From Wolfiporia cocos (lineage: Eukaryota > Basidiomycota > Agaricomycetes > Polyporales > Phaeolaceae), in contig JACCLO010000048.1 of the NCBI GenBank assembly GCA_029448655.1, positions 22,412 through 86,411 of the forward strand: DNA of 64,000 nt, read 5' to 3'. This document shows, piece by piece, positions 12,433 to 22,079 of the stretch (the stretch's first letter is position 1; the number at the start of each line of letters is the position of its first letter). A program made the position numbers and the translations under genes. The notes under the pieces are model-generated. The model was not told the origin of the DNA and made no database searches. It was given only the letters and a program-made list of their open reading frames with translations.

Positions 12433-12444
12433 AGTTCTATTCTT
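12433..12444 (-). promoter_or_regulatory. Self-complementary primer-binding site
   Basis: One base inside the 5' LTR the element reads AAGAATAGAACT. This is the exact complement of AGTTCTATTCTT, which lies about 33 nt after TATATAAG in its own LTR and is therefore the predicted first 12 nt of the transcript. Tf1 of fission yeast primes reverse transcription this way, with about 11 complementary nucleotides. No match to a tRNA 3' end was evident. Confidence 0.7.
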
Positions 12445-12445
12445 A

Positions 12446-13539
12446 TGACACAGATGGCTCTGTGGGACTCACCAAGCCAGTATCCTGCGATGAACTAGGC
12501 GACTTAGGTGAGGAAGAGGTTATCAGACGCAGTAGGAGGTAGGAGGTTCTTCTACGGCGTACGCCGAGAAGAATAGAACTGAAGTTAAAGAGCGCTTGGC
12601 TCCTACTTATATACATTGTGTCGGGAGGGCACGTGCTACTAGCTAGCGGTTGCCTTACCGGGTTATGTGGCTTTGCCAAGTGGCGAAGCTTTATCTTATC
12701 TGATGTTTAGTTACTCTATCTAGAATGGCCGTGGAAGGCCCTAATGGCCGACCCAATCGTAATAGAGGGATTATGTCTTATCTGTGATACTAACGCGGGC
12801 GCAGCCCGGGTATAGGTGAAGCCGGTTGCCGGATACCTTGCGGCATAATGGCGATTGGCCGTGCTTCGTTGGATGACCAAGGCGAGACGCCGAGGTCGTT
12901 ATGCCATTGGACGGGTAGTACCGTGGCATGTGTTACAGCCCGGTCCGGATGGTTACCGGGGCATGTATTGGTCTTAGCCGTGAGGCGAGGACCGGTGTTT
13001 GGGCAGCGCCGTGATGGCAGAAGCCCGGGACTTGGAGAACGCCGAGTCCGTGAGATGGCCGAGAAGGCCGAGCCTATAGCGATATTGCCTTGATGCTAAT
13101 ATAGTGCTATTTGGCCGTGTTGCCATTATTATGCGAAGGCGTGGCGCGCCTGAGGTGCCATTGTGATCAAGGATCTTATGGCGGTGGGAAGCCGGGAAGG
13201 CCGACCCAATAGTACAAGGCCGCGAGGCACTGTTTGTACATGTGGACATTATTATGCGAGCGTGCCGCGCTCGGCCTATCATTATGATCTACGATCTATG
13301 ACGTGGCTGGTCTTGCTCTGACGGGCGAGACCTTTATGACGTAGCTGTAACTATGCTATTGGACCGGAAGGTGCCGTAGCGTTATGTATGCTGGTCATGT
13401 GGTGATAAGCCCAGTTAAGAGCTTGTCGTGGTGGCAATGGGAGTTAACCCGTAGATAACTTGTAGTTAGACGTATAAATCCCAGGTAAATTGCTATAATC
13501 GTAGGAAAAATGCTGTAAGCCCCAGATAAATCTGTGACA
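12446..13539 (-). repeat. 5' LTR of the 6-kb element
   Basis: Same length as the left LTR and identical wherever compared, including three long shadow reading frames with the same translation. The presumed transcript 5' end, AGTTCTATTCTT, is the complement of 12,569-12,580. In element orientation the LTR ends with the inverted repeat CACAGA-GCCA-TCTGTG followed by TCA, directly before the primer-binding site. Confidence 0.9.
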
Positions 13540-13627
13540 ACCCGGAAAAATTCGAAGTATGGTCGGATCATCTGAACCTAACCTACTTCAAGACGGCTCA
13601 GAAGCTCACCAGGAGACAGGCAAGATG

Positions 13628-14518
13628 TGACACAGATCTAACTGTGGGACTCACCGCCTAATCCACAAGGTGAGGGGAATAAGCAGGCAAGCAGTCAGAA
13701 GGCGCGCAGAAGAGAGGTGAAGTTCTTCTAGGGCGCGCAGCGCCTAGAAGAACAGAACTAACGACTAAAGGCGTTAAGCCCTATCTTATATACATGCTTA
13801 TACTTGATTACGTAAGTAAGGGAATGGTCCTACCCTAAACGTGTTAGTCATATGCTTGCATAAGGCGATGGTGTCAGTATGGCACCATCCGTATATCATA
13901 ATGATGCGATAAGGCATCATGCATAGGTATCTATAGTGACCATGCTAGCCAGTAATGGACTTAGCCAGTAAGATACGAGGGATGGATCAGAAGATCCGCA
14001 TACATGGTTACCGGGCCGGAGGCCTGGATCATAATGACGTCATGATTGGAAATGATGATGTCATGGAATGTACTAGACCATGGGTCTAGAATAGTGATGC
14101 CATTATTGTGTAATGATGGCGTGCTATGGATTGGACTGGGCTGTAGGCCTAGGTCCAATGGTGTCATAATTGGTAATGATGACGAAGGGGTTACATCATA
14201 GTGATGTCATAGCCAGGGGCTAGACCATATGATGTCATGATGATATCATTATTTGTAATGATGGTATCATGGGTTAGAATAGACCATAGGTCTAGTCTTG
14301 TGACAGAGTGTCATGTAACATGTCATGCTTGATGACTAGCGTGTAAGCGCCGTGTCATAGATGCTTAGTAGCGCGTAAGCACTCTTGGGCTTAGGTAATA
14401 ACTGTTAGGTTACACCGGCATGTCGGCTTGTACTGATAAGTACAGGATAACTCGTAGGTATGCGTAATAATACCGGATAAATGGCAATTAATTGCGGAAA
14501 AATGTCAGATCTGTGACA
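13628..14518 (-). repeat. Solo LTR in Gypsy-1 RNase H
   Basis: 891 bp from TGACACAGATCTAACTGTGG to TCTGTGACA, flanked by AGATG on both sides (13,623-13,627 and 14,519-14,523). It belongs to the Gypsy-1 LTR family: read in reverse it begins TGTCACAGATCTGACATTTT and has GCCATTTATCCGGTATT in common with the 16,966 LTR. In that orientation TATATAAG is followed by AGTTCTGTTCTTCTAGGCGC inside a long hairpin. Confidence 0.9.
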
Positions 14519-14523
14519 AGATG

Positions 14524-15975
14524 GGCATTATATCTGTCAAGATTTAACTTCTCCATGCACCATAAACCAGGAAAAACCATGCTTACTGCAGACCCTCTGT
14601 CCAGGAGACCAGACCATGAAGAGGGGGTGGAACTCGACAATAGGAACAATATTCTGTTGAAACCGGAATTTTTTGTTAACTTTGCGCGAGAATTAGCCAT
14701 CCTTGCGTTCGAGCCCCTCCATCAGTTGGTAATCCCAGATGACGAACTCCAACGAGAAATACACAAAGCATTGCTAGACAACGAGGTAACCAAGGACTAC
14801 AAAGGCCTATTGGAGTCAGGACCTCACGAATTCGGCAAGTCTCTCAGAGACTGGAACTACGAGAATGGTCTACTCTTGTACCATAACAAGATCTACGTTC
14901 CCAAGGCACCAGAAGAGCTTAGAAATAAGGTCTTACAATTACACCATGACCACCCTACTGCAGGGCATATGGGGAGATGGAAGACATACAAACTCATCTC
15001 ACGTAATTACTGGTGGCCAGGACTAACCAACTCGGTAAAGAAATACATACAGGAATGCGACACATGCCAGCAAATGAAGAATCGCCCGCAAAAGCCATAT
15101 GGACCCCTGATACCTAACGAAGTACCAGAAGCCCCATGGGAGATAATAACCATGGATTTCATTATGTACCTACCCAAGTCGAAGATAGACAACAAGGTGT
15201 ATGACGGAATCATGGTTGTAGTCAATTGCTTGACCAAGCGAGCATGCTTCTTCCCCATCTCCAGCAAATTCGGAACAAAGGATCCCGTAAGAGTCCTATA
15301 CAGAAGGTTTTACCCAATACATGGGCTACCTAAACGTATCATTTCCGATCACGGAGTGCAGTTTGCATCCAAACTATTCGGCGAATGGTGTAAACTGCTA
15401 GGGATAGAACATGCCATGACTATGGCATATCACCCACAGGCAGATGGACAGATGGAAAGAATGAATCAGACACTTGAACAATACCTCAGATGCTATGTAA
15501 ACTCGTATTGCAAAGACAATTGGTCTCAATTCCTGCCTACGGCGGAATTTGCATACAACAACGCAGCGTCAGAGACTACCAAGATGTCACCATTCTACGT
15601 CGAGTTGGGAAGGCACCCAAAGGCTGGGCCAGCAGATTTAGCTATTCAGGCAAAAGCAGACCTTAATGAAATTGCAACCGATCGTTGGAACGCTCAGGAG
15701 CAAGCCAAAGCCGCAATGCAGTTAGCAGCTGACAGTATGAAGTGGTATTACAATCAATCGATCCAGAAAGTACCCTTCAAGGTTGGAGACAAGGTTATGA
15801 TAGACGTAAGGGATTACCAAACATCCGAAAGAAGTTTGGCCCCCAGGTACATCGGCCCGTTCAAAATAGTCGAACAACTGTCACCCGTGACTTTCAGACT
15901 ACACATGGATGGCCAATACCGAGCCTATCACCCGGTCTTCCATGCGTCAAAGCTAACACCATATACCGCAAGGAA
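14524..15975 (+). pseudogene. Gypsy-1 pol, second part: RNase H end and integrase
   Basis: The segment 13,545-13,627 plus 14,524 onward completes RNase H (WSDHLNL, RRQARWALYLSRF, then DPLSRRPD). Integrase follows: the HHCC zinc-binding domain is at about 14,944-15,080 (HHDHPTAGH to CDTCQQMK). The catalytic triad is seen as TMDFI (about 15,153), IISDHGVQFA (about 15,340) and GQMERMNQ (about 15,448). The C-terminal domain ends with HPVFHASKLTPY near 15,960. There the frame changes by one base to enter the chromodomain frame, which suggests an indel in this dead copy. Confidence 0.88.
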
Positions 15976-16929
15976 GAAGCTCCAGAACCAGATAAGTCAG
16001 GAGAATACGAAGTGGAGCAAATACTCAACCACAGATTCACACCCTCAGGAAAACTACAATTCCTGGTGCGATGGTTAGGGTACTCCATGGGAGAAGACAC
16101 ATGGGAATATGAAGATGACTTCGTCAACACTAAGGAGTTGGTAGACGAATACAAGGCAGAACATGCCCTTAACGCACATACCGCTCCGCGAAGATGACAC
16201 ACCCACAATATTCAAGTATTCGAACCAGATGACAACCCAGACTGGAAAGTTGGGGATTGTTATCTATGGCCAGATGATTGGCCACTGCAGAGAGGTGAAT
16301 TTACTCCGGAAGAATGCAAGAAAGTACGGAAGTGGTTAGTACGGGACAAATTCGGCAACTCCGTAGAAGAAGGCACTTGCTTCAACGAATATCTCGAATT
16401 CGCAGTAGTACCCACGGGCACATATCCAGAAAGAGGCACTGAACATGCCACCGGATTTGACATCTACTCAGCCGAAGCTACCAGGATAAACCCTCACACC
16501 ACCATGCTCGTGAAAACAGACCTAAGAATCCTATTCCCTTATGGATTCAGCGGCAAACTGGAGACACATTCTAGCATGGCGAAGAAGGGCATACAGGTAC
16601 AAGGCAGAGTCATAGACTGGGATTACTGTGGAGAAGTGATAGTCATGCTCTACAACTTCACCGGATATCCATACATGGTTAACCATAGGGACAAGATAGC
16701 ACAATTACTTCTGCAACCTGTCCCTCAACCAGAAATCCACCATAGTACAACCTACATGTACAATCAACAATACTTGAAGGACACAGCTCGTGGTGACAAA
16801 GGCTTTGGTCATACTGGTAGACACTTGGGAGAAGTCAAAATACTCCCTCATGACTATGAGGATTGGGACCGCCTGATGGAGCCCTCAGCGAGCAAGTGGC
16901 AAGATGTCGAACCACCGATCACCGAGTAA
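15960..16929 (+). pseudogene. Gypsy-1 chromodomain fused to a C-terminal dUTPase
   Basis: The chromodomain lies at about 16,000-16,160 (EYEVEQILNHR, then FLVRWLGY and DTWEYEDD). A TGA at 16,195-16,197 is the only stop in this frame between the chromodomain and 16,927, so the two were probably one polyprotein. The dUTPase spans about 16,410-16,830. Motif 1 reads ATGFDIYSAE, motif 2 SSMAKKG, motif 3 GRVIDWDYCGEV, motif 4 HRDKIAQLLLQ and motif 5 RGDKGFGHTG. The Asp of motif 3 and Phe of motif 5 are kept; the Arg of motif 2 is not, and Cys replaces Arg in motif 3. dUTPase removes dUTP and would limit uracil in the cDNA. A dUTPase at the 3' end of pol, after a chromodomain, is unusual. Confidence 0.82.
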
Positions 16930-16950
16930 CCTTTGCAGGGACCGCAAATC

Positions 16951-16965
16951 TTGAAGAGGGGGTAA
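16951..16965 (+). other. Polypurine tract of Gypsy-1
   Basis: TTGAAGAGGGGGTAA directly precedes the 3' LTR, the usual position for the plus-strand primer. The same word recurs next to the 3' LTRs of the TRIM-like and 6-kb elements. Confidence 0.75.
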
Positions 16966-18166
16966 TGTCACAAATTTTCCTATATTTTTCCCTATTTTTC
17001 CTAGACTTGTAGTCCAGTTTGTAGCATAGTTAGCGTAGCACGGATACTTGTAGATCACGTGACCCAGTAGAACTAGATGCCGACGGAACCTTCTAGCAGG
17101 TTCCATCCCATTCCACAGATATCACATGTTAATGCTCATATGTGTGACCGCTGACTCATTACACTTGTAGAGTCACCTGCCATCTGACTCATTCATAGTC
17201 ATAGCGCATACGTTATCACTTACGGTCACATGCAACCTGACTCATACCATAGTACCGTAGGTCCTAGTAGTATTAGGGGTCTTGTATTGCATGTGTCACA
17301 GTATTATCTAAACGCCCTATTTTTCCGCTATCCGTAGCCATTTATCCGGTATTTATACGCATAACTACGAGTTATCCAGTACTTATCCCATACGGCTATA
17401 ACCTTACGGTTATTATTGCCCTTACGGCTTCTCAACGTACGCTTATGCGCTACTAAGCTAGAATGACACAGCGCTTACACGCTAGTCATGCCCCATGACA
17501 CGTCCGGCTTGCAACCGTACCACGTCATAACCTACGTCATGGACTAGACCTACGGTCTTGTCCAGACTATGATATCATCATGATGTCACCACCATCATAT
17601 GTCTAGGTCCCGACCTATGTATAGACACATGGCACCATACTGGCATCATACCCTCGTCATCAGTCTAGCCCTCGGGCTTACGACCAATGGCACTAATGGC
17701 TCGGCGCTCCGCCTTAGTCATTCCCCGGGATACAGCCTATGGCAGTTACCCCTCAAGACTCGGCCTTCGGCCTTGTCGTCATACTGGTCTCAACCGCCCC
17801 CATGTGAATGTCTACAGGTAATATGATAGGTTCGCCATTACCGGCTTACCACGGTCTATTTCTAGCACAATCACACATCTATGCCTTATGCCGATACCGT
17901 ACCAGTATCACATGCTAACCCTTCTATTCGTAGATGGATCTTCCTTCCGTTGATGGTTACTCAGCCACAACGCCATACTAGGTACATACTGTATAGTAGT
18001 ACCAAACATGTATATAAGATAGGGACTAAGCGTCCTATACGTCTTAGTTCTATTCTTCTAGGCTATGCGCCTAAGAATCCTCTCACTTAGCTGCACTAGA
18101 ATAGTCTACCTTACCTCCCTCCCCACTGGAGGATAAGTGGTGAGTCCCACAGACTGTTCTGTGTCA
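16966..18166 (+). repeat. 3' LTR of Gypsy-1
   Basis: 1,201 bp from TGTCACAAATTTTCC to GTTCTGTGTCA. TATATAAG near 18,012 is followed about 35 nt later by AGTTCTATTCTTCTAGGC, the same 12-mer used as self-primer by the 6-kb element. A hairpin follows (CTTCTAGGC with GCGCCTAAGAA). The LTR ends with GGTGAGTCC, then CACAGA-CTGT-TCTGTG and TCA. No partner 5' LTR is present in the window. Confidence 0.8.
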
Positions 18167-18351
18167 GCATGTATATATACTGGAACAGTCTGAGCGTTAC
18201 AACTCAGTTCTGTTCTCCTCGATATTGAGCTACTGCCTAACAAGCAACCTCATCGCTCATACACTTTTACTTGCTATCTCTTCTTGTGTGTGTATACCTC
18301 TAAGCCGCCCTCAAGAAACACTATTAGTGAGTATTAGGTTTGGGTTTGTGT
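18167..18351 (+). repeat. 3' part of an LTR flanking Gypsy-1
   Basis: Directly after Gypsy-1 comes GCATGTATATATACTGG, then a weaker CTGAG/CTCAG inverted repeat and AGTTCTGTTCTCCTCGAT, ending GGGTTTGTGTCA. This is the TATA-to-end half of an LTR, which suggests that Gypsy-1 inserted into an older LTR. The other half is not identified. Confidence 0.5.
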
Positions 18352-18352
18352 C

Positions 18353-18796
18353 ACCGTGATCCGTGATCGGGATTGGGTTGCCAGCCAATAGCAGTAAAGC
18401 CTGTTGGCTATACTTAGCTATGGTGCCATAGTTGCATGAGCATGGTGTGCTCATGATGTCATAGGCAGTGTGCCTTGATGATGTAGTGGTCTAGCTAGAC
18501 TGGCTAGACTGGGTGACGTAGTGGTGACGTGTCTGTCATGGTGACATATGTCGTGACTTGCTTCTGGTGTTATCCATGTGGATTGATAGGCCGCGTGGTT
18601 GATAGAAGAGCTTGACTAATAGTCTATGACTAGCGTGTCGCATGTGTCGTATCAGCTTAATAGTGTGTAAGTACCTTGTGTAAGTGATAAGGGTTGGCAA
18701 TGGGATAAGTCCCTGATAACTGATAGGTAGACGTATAAATCCTAGAATAATTGCTATAAATAGCAGAAAAATGGCCATGTCCTGTAAATACTGTGA
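18353..18796 (-). repeat. Truncated LTR related to the 6-kb element's LTR
   Basis: The last 100 bp (GGCAATGGGATAAG, AGACGTATAAATCCTAG, ending ACTGTGACA) parallel 8,465-8,584. The start is missing. Confidence 0.5.
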
Positions 18797-18833
18797 CATG
18801 GCACAGACTAGTCAGTCTTAATGATGCAGCAAG

Positions 18834-19235
18834 TGTCACAGATTTTGGGTCCCCTTCAGTAATCAAACCAAGGCACTAGTGGTACTGAAGTCACATGATG
18901 GTTTGGCCCTCATCAGGTAGTATAGCGGTATAACATCTAGCATAGCGTGGCACCCTAGAGGCACATGACTTGCTTACATATACAGAGGCTGTGTAGATAG
19001 TGCATGGACCCTTACATTAGGGTAGGCCCTAAGGCCCACCTGCGCTCATCCTCATGTATATATAGTATGTCGTCTGAGGCTTACACCTCAGACTTGTCAA
19101 TCTCGTTGTTGGGGGCGTTTCCCCTCTTAGCTGGCATTCTTAGTCTTGCTGGTCTTGTGTGCCCACCTCGCCTCGCTATGGCCCCAAGGCCCCTTAGCAA
19201 CTAGGTGTTGTACTCTACCTATTCGGTATTGGGGG
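18834..19235 (+). repeat. LTR remnant
   Basis: It starts TGTCACAGATTTTGGG, carries TATATATAG at about 19,058 and the inverted repeat TCTGAGG-CTTACA-CCTCAGA (19,073-19,079 with 19,086-19,092). It resembles the solo LTR at 26,772-27,239. The 3' terminus is absent; a pol fragment abuts it. Confidence 0.6.
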
Positions 19236-19407
19236 TATATTAGATGGTAGTGAGCCTATGCCACTTTGTGACAAGCTCCTTGTAATCCTTAGTGACCTTG
19301 TTGTCTAGCAATGCTTTACAAATCTCTCGGAGTATCGGTTCATCCAATTCTGGCACCACATGGGAGGTATCAAGAGCCATTGCCATGAACTCTCGCTCGA
19401 AAAATTC
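19236..19407 (-). pseudogene. Fragment of Gypsy pol between RNase H and integrase
   Basis: The minus strand encodes REICKALLDNKVTKDYKEL, matching the Gypsy-1 segment REIHKALLDNEVTKDYKGL near 14,760. About 55 codons are open, then a TAA at the junction with the LTR remnant. It is a relic of a related element, not the same copy. Confidence 0.75.
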
Positions 19408-19640
19408 TGTCACAAATCTAGGTCACGCTAGATACTAGGACGTTATGGAGCAGTAACTAGGGTATATTCCCCTAAGGTGGTGACCTGAATACAATAGGCA
19501 CCAAGCATGGGAATATGAACTGCAGATATAGCCGGACCCTTGATAACAGCCAAGCTGTTATCATAGCCCTTTTGGGGGAGTGGCTATATTGCCACTCATG
19601 AGCACATTGCATTGGGTCCATGGTGCGTCTTGTGATATCA
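19408..19640 (+). repeat. LTR copy of the TRIM-like family
   Basis: It begins TGTCACAAATCTAGGTC and aligns with the reverse complement of the LTR at 4,207-4,499: GAGCA-TAACTAGGGTA, GGGAATATGAACTGCAGATA, CCTTTTGGGGGAGTGGCTAT, ending GTCTTGTGATATCA. No target duplication is evident. From 19,641 to 19,970 nothing further is recognised. Confidence 0.65.
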
Positions 19641-19970
19641 GTCCTGCACTTCCATAATTGACATCCAATGTGCTGCTTGACATGCTCACCACACTTGGCA
19701 TGCCAAACCAGTACTCACACCTGATTGGCTAGTGTACATCATCAGGTGATAAGTTAGTTGTAGTAATTGGCACAAGATTGACAACAGAAAGTGTGCCCAG
19801 CGTCTGCAGACAATTCTCCTTCAGTGATGGGGGTAGCAGAACAGTGTTGAACTTTGGCACCTTGAGCTTCTCCATTCCCACACCTGGCCTGTGTCAACCA
19901 TTGCATCTCTGGGGATTTGCATACTCAGCCTCACTCTCATTCTCATACACATTCAATGAGGGCTTGTGTG

Positions 19971-20933
19971 TGTCACAGATTCTGAAAAGAGGTACCCCCC
20001 CCCTGTCTCAAACCCACGTTCTTGGGTAGTACCCCATCATGTGTCTTTGTATGGACTTAGCAGTGTAGCGTAATGGTACAGGTCGCCCCACCCATAGATG
20101 GTCACATGGTCAGTAGCTTAGATACTACAGCACATGACTTAGGTAGCACTCAGCAATACGCACAGACCCTGCCTTTAGGGTGGGTCTCTAGTATACAGTG
20201 ACAGTGTTCCTCATGTACTTAAGCTGTGACACTCTGGGGCTTACTCCCCAGAGTGTCACAGATATATTACTGTTGAATTCACCCTCACTATAGCTTTATG
20301 AGCACTGCTGTACATGCATGTGCCCCTCTACACTATGGTATTCCTCTCCCCTTCGTCCTGTAGTTACTGTAACAACCCTGCACCACTCGTCGATCAGCGC
20401 CCTTAGGGTAGGCGCACGTGCCTCTACCCATAACATGGTCACACTTTCATTACATACTCATGACTAGTTACTGTTATGCCTGACCTCATAGTTACTGCGC
20501 ACAGATCAGCACTTCAGGGTAGACACACTAGCGTACACGCAGATGTATATAAAGTATGACAAATGAGGCCTTATGCCTCATTCTTAGGATTTTCGGCAAT
20601 TGGGCCTAACCAGCCCCTTTCATTCTCTATGGCTATGGGCCACTCTGCTGTGCTGCTCATCTGACTTGACTGGACAAATGCCACAACCCCTAGCTGTCAT
20701 CCCTCTAACTGAGCACCCAGAGTCAACGACAATACTAGGACACGCCAGCAGGCATATACGAGATCCCCAGCAGGGCCAGTCCCACAGACACAGGGTATGT
20801 CTGTGTCACAGAGCTGTTATTCTCGATGATGAGGCTTGTCCTCTCTTTACTCCAAGTCTTATGCATGCTAGTCCAAGGGTTCTGCTCTATGTGACAACTC
20901 TAGATGACGGTACACCCTTGGCATTTTGTGTCA
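19971..20933 (+). repeat. Solo LTR with a nested LTR
   Basis: It runs from TGTCACAGATTCTG to TTTTGTGTCA, with GTGTG on both flanks (19,966-19,970 and 20,934-20,938). An inverted repeat CTCTGGGG-CTTACT-CCCCAGAG (20,232-20,239 with 20,246-20,253) marks the presumed start region. Its last five bases, CAGAG, are the target duplication of the nested insertion at 20,254-20,808. Confidence 0.88.
20254..20808 (+). repeat. Solo LTR nested in another LTR
   Basis: 555 bp from TGTCACAGATATATT to GTCTGTGTCA, flanked by CAGAG (20,249-20,253 and 20,809-20,813). TATATAAAG at about 20,546 precedes AATGAGGC-CTTAT-GCCTCATT (20,562-20,569 with 20,575-20,582). The 3' end carries CACAGACA-8 nt-TGTCTGTG. Confidence 0.9.
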
Positions 20934-20938
20934 GTGTG

Positions 20939-21300
20939 AGCTCACACATGAGAGGGTCTGGCTCATAACTTGAGGTTAATGTCCCAGCGAGTTTGCATGG
21001 CATTTATAAACTCTGCTGTGGCTGGTGCACTGATGCTGTGGATGGGTGCTTAGTGCACACCACACCATGCACAAGTTAACTACTAGAGGGGCAATGCAGG
21101 TATGCGCACAAGCTTTAGTCTTATTACTAGCATATATACTTGTAACCAATTGTATTTATGGATTGTGTTTGGCAGCAACCTCGCACATTAGTCACTGGCA
21201 TAGTGTGGTGGCTAACATGAGCTTCTATGTCCTCTACCCACTCTATTGTGGAGCACACAACTTGGAGTGCACATCAGATGAAACATGGCTCTGCAATTGT
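20939..21300. other. No recognised gene
   Basis: A plus-strand reading frame of about 110 codons starts at 21,046 with a hydrophobic stretch. Codon use and context do not support it. It runs into the LTR at 21,306. Confidence 0.2.
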
Positions 21301-21305
21301 CCTCT

Positions 21306-21908
21306 TGTCACCAGAAACTCCACCCCTAGGATATACGCTAATGCTAGGCTAGCGCTAGGGAGATGCACATGCATAGGTAGATAAGCATTCACTTATCTTA
21401 TCTCAATATGGTCACATGTCATCACTGAGTAGTTACAGCATTACCTAGTCATGTGAGACACAGTCACAGTATGCACAGGCCACGCCATTAGGTCAGGCCT
21501 TGTAGCTACAGTACGTAGCATCTCCATGTATATAAGTAGGTAGAATCTGAGGATTACTCCTCAGTTCTACTCTTCTCGGCCTAGGGGGCATGTCCCCTGG
21601 GAACCTCTCAACCCTCTGCTGCATGTGCGTGTGAGCCAGCGGACTGCTCTGCAACAAGCCTGCTGCATCCTACTTGGACATGGGGGTCTCTATTTATTGC
21701 ATCTCCTAGTTTTGTCTTTAGCCTGCTAGTCTGGGGGCATACCGGTACACTCATGGGTCAGTACCTCGGGCTTCATGGCAGGTCGTCTCAATAGACAAGC
21801 CATCCTGTTCTCCCCTACAAGGATGGGTAGCCTTTAGGCCTAGGTTAGAAGGTATAGAGGCATCCCCACTAGCATGGGTAGCATGGTCACAAGTATGTTC
21901 CCGTGTCA
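21306..21908 (+). repeat. Solo LTR
   Basis: 603 bp from TGTCACCAGAAAC to CCCGTGTCA, with CCTCT on both sides (21,301-21,305 and 21,909-21,913). TATATAAG at about 21,531 is followed by CTGAGGA-TTAC-TCCTCAG (21,547-21,553 with 21,558-21,564) and AGTTCTACTCTTCTCGGCC. Same family as 3,144-3,762. Confidence 0.9.
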
Positions 21909-22079
21909 CCTCTGCTGCTCAATAATCTCGGCTGCCTGGTGCAACTTGTGTATAGCATATTCTATGTCTGTTTGGTCTTGATTGTCAGGCTAGGATGTGA
22001 AGGTGAGTATATCTCTATTTTACTTGTTATATACATACTGCAAACCCACTGCCGCTGCCAGCTCATGTGCGCAGCAATC

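Larger units (their letters stand above)
8585..12445 (-). other. Non-coding interior with internal repeats
   Basis: No ORF above about 120 codons looks like protein. Two internal repeat groups are visible. A roughly 33-bp unit framed by AACGCGTGAT and AAATGCCGTT occurs three times near 8,655-8,690, 8,788-8,822 and 8,833-8,870, each able to fold. A roughly 70-bp unit with TTATC-CTGGA, AGTG and TTCGAGACCTT occurs near 8,935, 9,175 and 10,470. Such repeats in a non-coding interior could be packaging or dimerisation structures. Confidence 0.6.
7491..13539 (-). mobile_element. 6-kb non-coding LTR retrotransposon (LARD-like)
   Basis: Two 1,094-bp direct repeats that look identical (7,491-8,584 and 12,446-13,539) flank 3.86 kb with no ORF of plausible protein. 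Both outer flanks read ACCCG (7,486-7,490 and 13,540-13,544). Orientation is minus: inside the left LTR the minus strand reads a purine tract ending GCGGGGTAA before TGTCACAG, and inside the right LTR is a self-complementary primer site. It has the structure of a large retrotransposon derivative that borrows enzymes. Identical LTRs and a perfect duplication point to a recent insertion. The host site is the RNase H region of Gypsy-1. Confidence 0.9.
5165..18166 (+). mobile_element. Gypsy-1: decayed chromodomain Ty3/Gypsy element
   Basis: The order on the plus strand is protease, reverse transcriptase, RNase H, integrase, chromodomain, dUTPase, polypurine tract, 3' LTR. Gag and the 5' LTR are missing or unrecognisable. 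The pol gene is interrupted by a complete LTR element (7,491-13,539) and by a solo LTR (13,628-14,518). Removing both restores the RNase H reading frame exactly, with single copies of the 5-bp duplications ACCCG and AGATG. In-frame TGA codons at 6,486-6,488 and 16,195-16,197 and a frame change near 15,960 show the copy is dead. The region 5,171-5,549 may hold a gag tail, but no zinc knuckle is intact. Confidence 0.85.

Noticed and set aside
16504..16929. Host dUTPase gene next to Gypsy-1
   Set aside because: It is in the same frame as the chromodomain with only one TGA between, lies before the polypurine tract and 3' LTR, and so belongs to the element.
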